Assembly: GCA_934215405.1 (NCBI GenBank)
Contig: CAKPZU010000098.1
Span: forward strand, 1-8,287
From: an uncultured Bacilli bacterium
GTDB lineage: Bacteria; Bacillota_I; Bacilli_A; RFN20; CAG-631
Reading direction: 5' to 3'
Length of the DNA stretch: 8,287 nt
This document shows positions 1 to 4,892 of this stretch, piece after piece. A program made the translations under genes and the position numbers. Within the stretch, counting starts at the first letter, position 1. Each line of letters opens with the position of its first letter. The notes below the pieces were generated by a model. That model saw only the letters and a list, made by a program, of their open reading frames with translations. It was not told the DNA's origin and made no database searches.

Positions 1-27
1 TACATGTTAATTATTAATTACCATGTA
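1..27. repeat. Near-perfect 27-bp palindrome at window edge
   Basis: Arms TACATG-T-TAATTA and TAATTA-C-CATGTA flank a central T; 12 of 13 positions pair, with a single mismatch. It lies just downstream of a minus-strand micro-ORF. No T-run follows on either strand inside the window, so it does not look like a standard terminator. It could be a hairpin, an operator, or the end of an element that continues outside the window. Confidence 0.5.
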
Positions 28-39
28 ATCGTTAGTCAT
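7..39 (-). CDS. 10-codon micro-ORF with a strong Shine-Dalgarno; possibly the stump of a gene
   Basis: The peptide would be MTNDYMVINN followed by TAA. On its own the length would not support a gene. However, a nearly ideal Shine-Dalgarno (GGAGGTGAT, minus strand at 44-52) sits 4 bases before the ATG at 37-39, and a TATAAT box lies upstream at 65-70. A signal this good normally serves a real gene. The ORF may therefore be the 5' stump of a truncated gene, a leader peptide, or a gene whose frame is broken as others in this block are. The palindrome at 1-27 covers its 3' part. Divergent from the membrane protein gene at 147. Confidence 0.25.
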   Translation of the reverse strand: MTNDYMVINN

Positions 40-43
40 CTTT

Positions 44-70
44 ATCACCTCCATATACCCTCTAATTATA
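44..70 (-). promoter_or_regulatory. TATAAT -10 box and strong Shine-Dalgarno, minus strand
   Basis: TATAAT reads on the minus strand at 65-70 and GGAGGTGAT at 44-52. The spacing implies a start of transcription near 58 and a leader of about 20 bases. No good TTGACA-like -35 was found at 16-18 bases, so promoter strength is uncertain. Confidence 0.35.
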
Positions 71-146
71 ATTTACATTTTTTATTTTATTTTTCCCCTT
101 TAAAATAGTAATTTATGATAAAATATCTTTAAAGATGGTGATATAA

Positions 147-1004
147 ATGGTAATTAGCAATAATAAAAAGAAAAAAGCATATTTAATAATAGCCATAATC
201 AGTTTGTTTTTAACAATTGCTTCTGTTTTGTGTGGAATTTTTATTTTTGAAGCATTTTATATTGTTTTACCTTTTTCAGTACCATTATTAATTACTTTTT
301 TCATTTTGTCTTTTTTATTTAATGAATTTTTTAAATATGAATTAACAATAAATAATTTTATATTAACCTATAAAAGCCATAAAAGAAATTTTTCATTTTA
401 TTTAAATGAAATTGAAAAAATATCATATACAATACAACCAAGGAAAACAGTTTTATTACTTTTTCTATATAATAAAGAAATTAAAGTTATCTATGGTTAA
501 AAAAAGAATGATATATTAAAAATCCAAGAATATATAAATATTGATATTGAAATTAGAAATGAAATAATTCCTCTTAAGGTTAGATTTAAAAACTTTATTA
601 TTGATTTAAAAAGAGCAATAAAAGACCATCAAAAAGAAATTATCTTTGTATTAATTGGCCTAATAATTTCAACTATTTCATTTTTTATATTTCTTAAAAA
701 ATTAATTCCTTCAAATTTGAATTTTATTTTGTTTATTATTTGCATATTATATGGAACAATTGAGGCTTATTTTATTTATTTTAAAAAGAAAATGTCTACT
801 ACATTTGAAAAAATCTTTTTATTAATCATGGCTTTAATAATATATACCGTTATAATATTTGCTGCTGTCTTATTACTTTTCTGTGCATTTCTAAAATTAA
901 AATTTTCAATTGATTATTTATATTATGTAATATTTTCAATCCCATCATTTGTAATTGTTATAGGAATAGTAGCATTAGCTTTATTAGTGATTGCATATTC
1001 TTAA
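147..1004 (+). pseudogene. Multi-pass membrane protein of unknown function, interrupted by one in-frame TAA
   Basis: Reading frame 147-500 encodes 117 residues and ends at TAA 498-500, but the same frame stays open to a second TAA at 1002-1004. The downstream part (KKNDILKIQEYIN...) has no plausible start of its own until Met at 717, which lies inside a membrane segment, so this is one gene of about 285 residues with codon 118 turned into a stop. The N-terminus has two hydrophobic segments (about residues 11-33 and 36-58), then a soluble strand-rich stretch (about 64-180) reminiscent of small PH-like/YcxB-type membrane proteins. Three or four further membrane segments follow (about 175-195, 192-212, 224-250 and 258-284). 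A Shine-Dalgarno GGTGAT (137-142) precedes the ATG by 4 bases and fixes the start. The function is not recognised. The stop could be a real nonsense mutation or a base-call error; it abuts a run of seven A (499-505). Confidence 0.7.
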
Positions 1005-1029
1005 AAAAACTTCATTTAAGAAGTTTTTT
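1004..1029. terminator. Bidirectional rho-independent terminator
   Basis: A 10-bp stem, AAAAAACTTC (1004-1013) pairing with GAAGTTTTTT (1020-1029), closes a 6-base loop. Each strand ends in a run of six or seven T. It sits between the convergent membrane-protein gene (ends 1004) and the lacI-type gene (ends 1028) and would serve both. Confidence 0.8.
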
Positions 1030-2015
1030 ACTTTTTTAATTGCTTTAATTTTACTGGAATTAAAGGAGCTGTATAATCCTTATTTTCAAAAAATGCCTTA
1101 ATATATTCAATAGCAGCATTGCCAAAATCATTATAATTATATTGAACGGATGCTAAATCAACAAAGCCTAAAACCTTCGTACATAAAGCATCATAACCAA
1201 CAATATATAAGCGAGGATATGTTTGCATTATATTAGGAATTCTTTTGCTAAGCTTAGCAAGTAATGAATAAGCAAAGCTATCATTATAGCAAAAAACACC
1301 ATAATAGCCATCATTTATTAAAGAAATAATATTATTAACCATTTCTTCACTATCTAATTCTCCAATTTGAATTTCTTTAATTAAAGCATTTTTATTAATT
1401 TCGTAAACCTTGTTAAAGAATGAATCTCTTCTTAATCTATTAATTATAAAATCACCAAATGAAATATAAATGAATTTTTCAATGCCTAAGCAATTTGATA
1501 AATAATTAGCTACTAATTCACCACCAAATTTATCATCGGTTCTAACGTACTTTACATAATCAAATTTGCTAGGAAAGCCAAGTAAAACTAAGGGAATATT
1601 ATTTAACTTAGCCATTTCTACCGCTTCTTCTGAAAATTCAAGTAAAGAAATAATTCCATCAACCCTTTGTGAAATACATTTTTTCATTGACTCAACATCA
1701 AAAGGGCTTTTAATAAAAATAATTGTTGAGGTATAATTATCTTCTTTTTCAATTAAAGAAAATAATACCTCACAAGCAATAGAAAAATAAGTGTTATTAA
1801 ATTCACTTGTTGCAATAGCAATTAGCTTTTTTGAGAATATGATAGTTTTGACAATGATGATTGTAAATAGCCAAGTTCTATTGCTTTTTCTCTTACCTTT
1901 GCTTTTGTTGCACTTGAAATATCCTTACAATCTCTTAAAGCTCTTGAGACTGTATTAATAGAAAGTTTTAATTCATAAGCTATTTCTTTTAATCCAATCT
2001 TTCTTTCTTTTCCAT
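1028..2015 (-). pseudogene. LacI-family transcriptional regulator, split by two single-base frameshifts
   Basis: The longest intact frame (1028-1687) covers only the C-terminal part of the sugar-binding-protein-like effector domain. Upstream in other frames lies the rest. The helix-turn-helix reads KIGLKEIAYELKLSINTVS, followed by RALRDCKDISSATKAKVREK and AIELGY, which is the LacI headpiece pattern. The headpiece frame stops at TAA just after a run of six A (plus-strand T6 at 1827-1832). One extra A there gives QKKLIAIATSEFNNTYFS and joins the effector domain. A second missing A in the run after ATG 2013-2015 separates the start from the headpiece; with it the protein begins MEKERKIGLKEIA. 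With both bases restored the product is about 329 residues, the usual LacI-family length. AAGAAGAG lies 5 bases before the ATG. The MATE remnant ends only 12 bp upstream. It would have bound an operator such as the one at 2605-2618. Confidence 0.85.
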
Positions 2016-2027
2016 ATTTCTCTTCTT

Positions 2028-2267
2028 TTATTCTATACTTACATTTATTTTTCCTTTACTTTTAAAGTAAATATATATAACACTACCGCCCATTATTAAA
2101 GCAGATATACTCCAAGCTAATGGAGTTGAAAAGCAAATTGCAAAATAGGCTTTATTACTTAAAATATTTGCACTATCAACAATGCTTGGTAATAGTAAAC
2201 ATACTAATACTCTCATTAATAATTCACCAACTCCAGAAATAAATGGTACTAACATCACTATACCAAC
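2028..2267 (-). pseudogene. C-terminal fragment of a MATE-family (MatE) efflux transporter
   Basis: About 80 residues resemble the last two membrane helices of MATE multidrug/Na+-driven exporters. Visible elements are VPFISGVGELLMRVLVCLLL (the helix with the conserved G-x-x-E-x-x-x-R), then FSTPLAWSISALIMGG (the P/AW motif) and a basic tail YFKSKGK. MATE proteins are normally about 450 residues with 12 helices, so roughly the first 370 residues are missing. The frame has a TAG immediately upstream of the TTG at 2268-2270, and the homology begins right at the overlap with the lipoprotein fragment. The piece has no start site of its own. It is a deletion product, not a small transporter. Confidence 0.75.
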
Positions 2268-2547
2268 CAACTAGTGAATAACCTGGGCGAGTCGCTTTCC
2301 AGTTTGTAGCTCTCTTACCATTTTTAACAGTTACAACTCTTGCATCTTGTGCACCTTCATAATTCAAATTGTAAGTTACAAAGTATTCATCCTTTACTTG
2401 ATTGTTACTACTTGTCTCTTGAGTAGATGATGTTTCAACAGAAGATACTTCATTACTATTAGAATTAGCATTGTTATTACAAGATACAACTCCAACTAAA
2501 CTACTAATTAAAATAAATGTTGAAAATAGTTTTAATCTTTTATTCAT
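2224..2547 (-). pseudogene. N-terminal fragment of a lipoprotein with an InlB/Listeria-Bacteroides repeat
   Basis: A lipoprotein signal peptide ends in VVSC (Cys23 is the predicted lipidated residue). A Ser/Asn/Thr/Glu-rich linker follows (about 24-52), then an InlB B-repeat-like (Flg_new) unit with TYNLNYEGAQDA, a VTVKNGKRATNW stretch and GYSLVGWYSD. These beta-grasp repeats usually occur in series in long cell-surface proteins, so much of the protein is missing. Homology stops at GWYSD; the last 10 residues are MATE-gene DNA read out of frame, ending in TGA. The start is secure: AAAGGAG precedes ATG 2545-2547 by 7 bases, and a promoter with operator lies upstream. The stump may still be transcribed and exported, but no function can be argued for it. 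Confidence 0.75.
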
Positions 2548-2591
2548 ATTTTTCTCCTTTATAAAAAAATAATATTTTGTAAGTCACCCTT

Positions 2592-2619
2592 ATTATAGCA
2601 ACATTGAAAACGCTTTCAA
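2592..2619 (-). promoter_or_regulatory. Sigma-A-type promoter of the lipoprotein/MATE/lacI remnants
   Basis: On the minus strand TTGAAA (2614-2619) and TATAAT (2592-2597) are separated by 16 bases. Transcription would start near 2585, about 38 bases before the ATG at 2545-2547. Confidence 0.65.
2605..2618. promoter_or_regulatory. cre / LacI-family operator overlapping the -35 box
   Basis: TGAAAACGCTTTCA fits the CcpA catabolite-response consensus TGWAANCGNTNWCA at every position, and the symmetry extends one base further on both sides. The central CG is typical of LacI/GalR-family operators in general, so either CcpA or the local regulator (now broken, 1028-2015) could be the ligand. Since it covers the -35 and spacer, binding would repress the promoter. 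Confidence 0.7.
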
Positions 2620-2678
2620 AACATTAAAATTAAAGTATATTAATGTTATAGATTGCAAATGAAATGTTTTTCCATATA

Positions 2679-2699
2679 TAAATAAATGCAATTTATTTA
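2679..2699. repeat. Perfect 9-bp inverted repeat with 3-base spacer
   Basis: TAAATAAAT (2679-2687) and ATTTATTTA (2691-2699) flank GCA. The arms are pure A/T, so this may partly be chance in such AT-rich DNA. A T8 run lies further downstream, too far for a classical terminator. Confidence 0.4.
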
Positions 2700-2774
2700 A
2701 TAGTATATTTAACTTAGTTTTTTTTAGCTATTTATTAAAATAAAAAAAATATATATTACAATACATTTAAAAAT

Positions 2775-2794
2775 ATTAATGTAAATTAATGTAA
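2775..2794. repeat. Two tandem copies of ATTAATGTAA
   Basis: The two 10-base copies are identical and adjacent; a third related copy (ATTAATGTTA) lies at 2639-2648. Spacing of one helical turn would suit binding of a protein on one face of the DNA, but low complexity makes this tentative. Confidence 0.35.
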
Positions 2795-2870
2795 TTATCT
2801 TAGCATAAAAATCGTTACTTATAAAAGCAAATGTATTATAATAATTACGTTTAAAAGGAGATGTAAAAGT

Positions 2871-3767
2871 ATGAAAATGTTAAAAGTAATATTATGCTTA
2901 TTAATACTTTCTAGTTGTAGTAATAAAAATACATCATTAAGTGAAGAAAACACTTCCTCAAGTAATACTAGTTTAAGCAGTGAAGAAATTAGTGAAAATA
3001 CTTCTTTTTCCATTGAAGAATTATATATAAATAAAGAAAATAATAGTAAAATATATGGTAAGCTATATTCTCCTATTAACGATACTAACATTAAAAAGCC
3101 ATTAGTAATATTATCCCATAGTGCATTTTTAACTGGTGATTCTTTAAAAAAATATGCTATTCATTTTACTAGCTTAAATTATTATGCTTTTACTTTTGAT
3201 TTTTGTGGTGGTAGTTCTTCAAGTAAAAGTGATGGTAATACTAAAGATATGACTATTTTTACTGAAGTAAATGATTTAAAAGCAGTAATTAATTACTTTG
3301 TAAATAAAGATTTTGTTTTATCCGATAAAATATATCTACTAGGAAGTAGCCAAGGTGGGCTAGTTAGTGCTTTAACAGCTAATGAAATGGTAAACTATAT
3401 TAATGGCTTAATATTATTTTATCCAGCCTTTAACATACCAGATCAAGTTAATAATATGTCGTCAGGTTCAATATTTAATCAATTTATTCCAATGGGTGAA
3501 GAATACATTAACACATTAAAGGATTATGACCCTTATAAGCATATTGATTTATTCACTAAAAAGGTATTAATTATTCATGGAGATAGAGATAATACTGTTC
3601 CTATTTCTTATTCAATAAAAGCTAGCGAAATTTATAAAAATTGCATATTAAAAACCATAGCTGGTGCTAGCCATGGTTTTAATAAAGATAATTATAGTTT
3701 CTTTAAAGATTATGATACTGAAGTATTAAAGTATGTTGATTCATTTCTAAATACTATTGTTTTCTAA
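2871..3767 (+). CDS. Lipoprotein alpha/beta-hydrolase (serine esterase-like)
   Basis: The 298-residue protein is probably lipid-anchored on the outer face of the membrane: the signal peptide ends in LSSC with Cys16. A Ser/Glu/Asn-rich linker (17-47) separates the anchor from an alpha/beta-hydrolase domain (about 48-296). The catalytic triad is visible: nucleophile elbow GSSQGG with Ser160, acid in HGDRDNTVP (Asp240) and His268 in GASHGF. The LSHSAFLTG stretch (81-89) occupies the oxyanion-hole position. This pattern is shared by esterases, acyl-peptide-hydrolase-like and BAAT/DLH-like enzymes, so the substrate cannot be named. The ATG at 2871 is chosen because AAGGAG (2855-2860) lies 10 bases upstream; Met3 is an alternative. 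The gene is complete and the linker resembles that of the lipoprotein fragment at 2224-2547. Its 3' end overlaps the convergent GNAT gene by 21 bp, and the first plus-strand terminator is at 4054-4079. Confidence 0.85.
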   Translation: MKMLKVILCLLILSSCSNKNTSLSEENTSSSNTSLSSEEISENTSFSIEELYINKENNSKIYGKLYSPINDTNIKKPLVILSHSAFLTGDSLKKYAIHFTSLNYYAFTFDFCGGSSSSKSDGNTKDMTIFTEVNDLKAVINYFVNKDFVLSDKIYLLGSSQGGLVSALTANEMVNYINGLILFYPAFNIPDQVNNMSSGSIFNQFIPMGEEYINTLKDYDPYKHIDLFTKKVLIIHGDRDNTVPISYSIKASEIYKNCILKTIAGASHGFNKDNYSFFKDYDTEVLKYVDSFLNTIVF

Positions 3768-3998
3768 AATCTTTTTAGCATATGAGCAGGTTGCTTTTAA
3801 TATGAGATTTTTATCTTTTGCAATAGCAATTACCTCTAAAACTAGTTTTTTAGCCATTCCTTGACCACGTAATGATTCATCAACAAATGTATGTGTTATA
3901 GTTATCTCATTTTCATTTGTTGAAGGAAAATCAATTTCAGCGACTACTTTATCATTTATCATATAAATTATATTATTTTCATTTACTATCTTTTCCAT
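3747..3998 (-). CDS. Small GNAT-family N-acetyltransferase (COG2388/YjdJ-like)
   Basis: The 83 residues match the compact GNAT proteins of about 90-95 residues. ITHTFVDESLRGQGMAKKL (33-52) holds the strand-turn-helix motif A, with R44-G45-Q46-G47-M48-A49 as the acetyl-CoA pyrophosphate loop, and ATCSYAKK (69-76) is the second conserved block. The acceptor substrate of this family is generally unknown. The protein ends shortly after the CSYA block, slightly earlier than usual, and its last seven codons overlap the end of the hydrolase gene on the other strand, so a small C-terminal truncation is possible. GGAAGG precedes the ATG (3996-3998) by about 8 bases, which supports the start. The transcripts of this gene and the hydrolase are antisense to each other at their 3' ends. 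Confidence 0.8.
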   Translation of the reverse strand: MEKIVNENNIIYMINDKVVAEIDFPSTNENEITITHTFVDESLRGQGMAKKLVLEVIAIAKDKNLILKATCSYAKKILENNSI

Positions 3999-4038
3999 AA
4001 TTCTACCTTCCTTAATTATATTATAATACAGAACAAAA

Positions 4039-4053
4039 GTGATTTTAAATCAC
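4039..4053. repeat. Perfect 15-bp inverted repeat GTGATTT-T-AAATCAC
   Basis: Seven-base arms flank a single central T. It lies about 40 bp upstream of the GNAT ATG and directly before the terminator stem. With a 1-base centre it is more likely a dimeric operator than a hairpin; it could regulate the minus-strand GNAT gene. Confidence 0.45.
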
Positions 4054-4079
4054 AAATGGGATGAAAATCCCATTTTTTT
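4054..4079 (+). terminator. Rho-independent terminator with GAAA tetraloop
   Basis: A 9-bp stem AAATGGGAT / ATCCCATTT (4054-4062, 4067-4075) is closed by the stable GAAA tetraloop and runs into seven T (4073-4079). The T-run is on the plus strand, so it would end hydrolase transcripts that have read across the antisense GNAT gene. It could also block read-in from the tnpB remnant side. Confidence 0.8.
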
Positions 4080-4121
4080 ATGATGTATGGTTATAATTAT
4101 TACTTGCTTAAGGTAAAATAA

Positions 4122-4409
4122 CTATAATCTTACCTGTACTCGATATGGTATTGTAAGACCCATATCCCTCAAATTTGATATTATCTCATCATTAGGTTTA
4201 CTTTTTTTAAGTATGTTACATGCTGCATTTAAATCAGCATTTATAACTTTTCCATTACTTGCTTGATATAAGCCTCTGTATATCCTTTTCCCTAAATAAT
4301 TATCTTTCTTTTCTATTTCTTCATTATCTATAAATGAAGATTTTGATGTATATGATTCATTTATTATCTTTACATTACTATTTTGACTCTTCCATAAAAA
4401 TAGGATTCC
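4122..4409 (-). pseudogene. tnpB: 3' remnant of an IS200/IS605-family tnpB (RNA-guided nuclease/transposase accessory)
   Basis: An open frame of 95 codons, closed upstream by an in-frame TAG, reads like the C-terminal quarter of TnpB. Visible parts are NESYTSKSSFIDNE (zinc-finger-region remnant in the YTSK form), YLGKRIYRGLYQASNGKVIN and ADLNAACNILKK. ADLNAA carries the third RuvC aspartate. The protein then ends GLTIPYRVQVRL followed by TAG. Full TnpB is about 360-430 residues, so the first two RuvC acidic residues and the guide-binding part are missing and the piece cannot be active. No tnpA was found. The remnant sits exactly where base composition changes, which fits a role as an old insertion or breakpoint. 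Confidence 0.85.
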
Positions 4410-4575
4410 CTAATAAATGAAAAAGGCAAGAAATTTAATATAAATATCTATCTTTTGTTAAATTACTTACTTCTTAAAAATTTAATATTAGCTTGTTTGG
4501 TTGCGAGTTTTAATGAAAGTGAACTTTCATAGCATTCTATGGCGTGTCTTTATGCTACATGATGTCCTCTACCGC
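4410..4575. other. Non-coding junction DNA with overlapping hairpins
   Basis: No credible gene. Composition rises from AT-rich (4441-4480) to 35% G+C (4501-4560) and 45% after that. It holds several inverted repeats: ATGAAAGT / ACTTTCAT (4513-4520, 4523-4530), CATAG / CTATG (4528-4532, 4537-4541) and TAGCAT / ATGCTA (4530-4535, 4552-4557). The second and third share bases and so exclude each other. They could be the end structure of a lost IS element. Confidence 0.4.
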
Positions 4576-4701
4576 TCACTGCTGTAAGTTGACGATAAAT
4601 CGTTTCTCATCAGACACGTTTTCAAATTTGAACGACGTTGCGCCAATTACTTTAAGAAAATAAGCAAAGCCGTTGTGAGTTTTTCTATTATATTATCGTC
4701 C
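4576..4701 (-). pseudogene. Decayed 3' end of a paralogue of the gene at 7164-8036
   Basis: Bases 4587-4671 match 7166-7250 at 78 of 85 positions, in the same orientation. Translated, they give GFAYFLKVIGATSFKF then ENVSDEKRFIVN, against GFAYSLKAIGATSFKF and ENVSDEKRFTVN in the intact gene. The intact stop TGA has become TTA, and the frame runs on through LQQ to TGA at 4576-4578. Upstream homology ends abruptly before the Gly codon, and a TAA closes the frame near 4702. All seven differences are transitions. This is a remnant with no start or function. Confidence 0.75.
4587..4671. repeat. 85-bp direct repeat, left copy (pairs with 7166-7250)
   Basis: 92% identical to 7166-7250, offset 2579 bp, same orientation, ungapped. 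The two copies bracket the 662-codon lipoprotein gene. This copy is the decayed one. Confidence 0.9.
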
Positions 4702-4794
4702 TTGACATGATAGGTGAGGTATCCATTATACTCGAATTGTAATCTTTGTCTTGCCATTCAGCTACACTTTTCTCTGTCCGAGAAATGGTACAAA

Positions 4795-4820
4795 ATAAGC
4801 GGGTTTTTACGCCCGCTTAT
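4795..4820 (-). terminator. Probable terminator of the lipoprotein operon
   Basis: A 9-bp GC-rich stem ATAAGCGGG / CCCGCTTAT (4795-4803, 4812-4820) has an 8-base loop. On the minus strand it is followed by TTTG, a short U-tract, so termination may be incomplete. It lies about 60 bp after the stop of the 4880-6868 gene. Confidence 0.6.
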
Positions 4821-4850
4821 CCATTATTTGATTAGATAATAACTCCTAGG

Positions 4851-4892
4851 TTACTTTACCACGATGATTGCGGTGATGTTTATGTCCCCGAA
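4851..4892 (-). pseudogene. Scrap of a second lipoprotein C-terminus
   Basis: In a different frame, and overlapping the stop of the 4880-6868 gene, the minus strand reads FGDINITAIIVVK then TAA, preceded by a TAG. This resembles the true tail of the neighbour (GEDVFIGINVIVK) in spacing and in its alternating hydrophobic pattern, although the DNA has diverged. It is best explained as the last codons of a paralogous gene left after recombination, or as the original tail of this gene after a frameshift. The sequence is short, so confidence is low. Confidence 0.35.

Larger units (their letters stand above)
2620..2870. other. Intergenic AT-rich region between divergent genes
   Basis: No coding potential was seen. 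It holds a perfect inverted repeat, TAAATAAAT-GCA-ATTTATTTA (2679-2699), and a tandem pair of ATTAATGTAA (2775-2794). A TATAAT at 2837-2842 lies 28 bases before the hydrolase ATG and is the likely -10 box, with no good -35. The hydrolase Shine-Dalgarno is at 2855-2860. Confidence 0.5.

Noticed and set aside
147..1004. Alternative genetic code or stop-codon recoding
   Set aside because: The interrupting codon is TAA, which code 4 does not recode, and TGA ends genes normally elsewhere in the window (7164-7166).
1827..1832. Programmed -1 frameshift at the A6 run in the lacI-type gene
   Set aside because: The zero-frame phasing (CAA AAA AGC) does not form the X-XXY-YYZ slippery heptamer, and a second break near the start needs another explanation.
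2819..3091. Minus-strand frame of 90 hydrophobic codons opposite the hydrolase start
   Set aside because: Its leucine/serine richness is the complement of the AT-rich, Ser/Glu-rich linker of the hydrolase.
4054..4409. Functional TnpB with omega RNA
   Set aside because: Two of the three RuvC acidic residues and the guide-binding part are missing, and no paired left end or tnpA is present; an omega RNA cannot be delimited from one remnant.
4463..4540. Minus-strand peptide ECYESSLSLKLATKQ in the junction zone
   Set aside because: No start codon or Shine-Dalgarno and it overlaps the hairpins; it may be chance coding in structured DNA.
4676..4790. Minus-strand short frames in the junction (MARQRLQFEYNGYL..., and SVAEWQDKDYNSSI...)
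   Set aside because: Both are under 45 codons, without convincing start signals or recognisable family; the second could be a gene scrap but nothing supports naming it.
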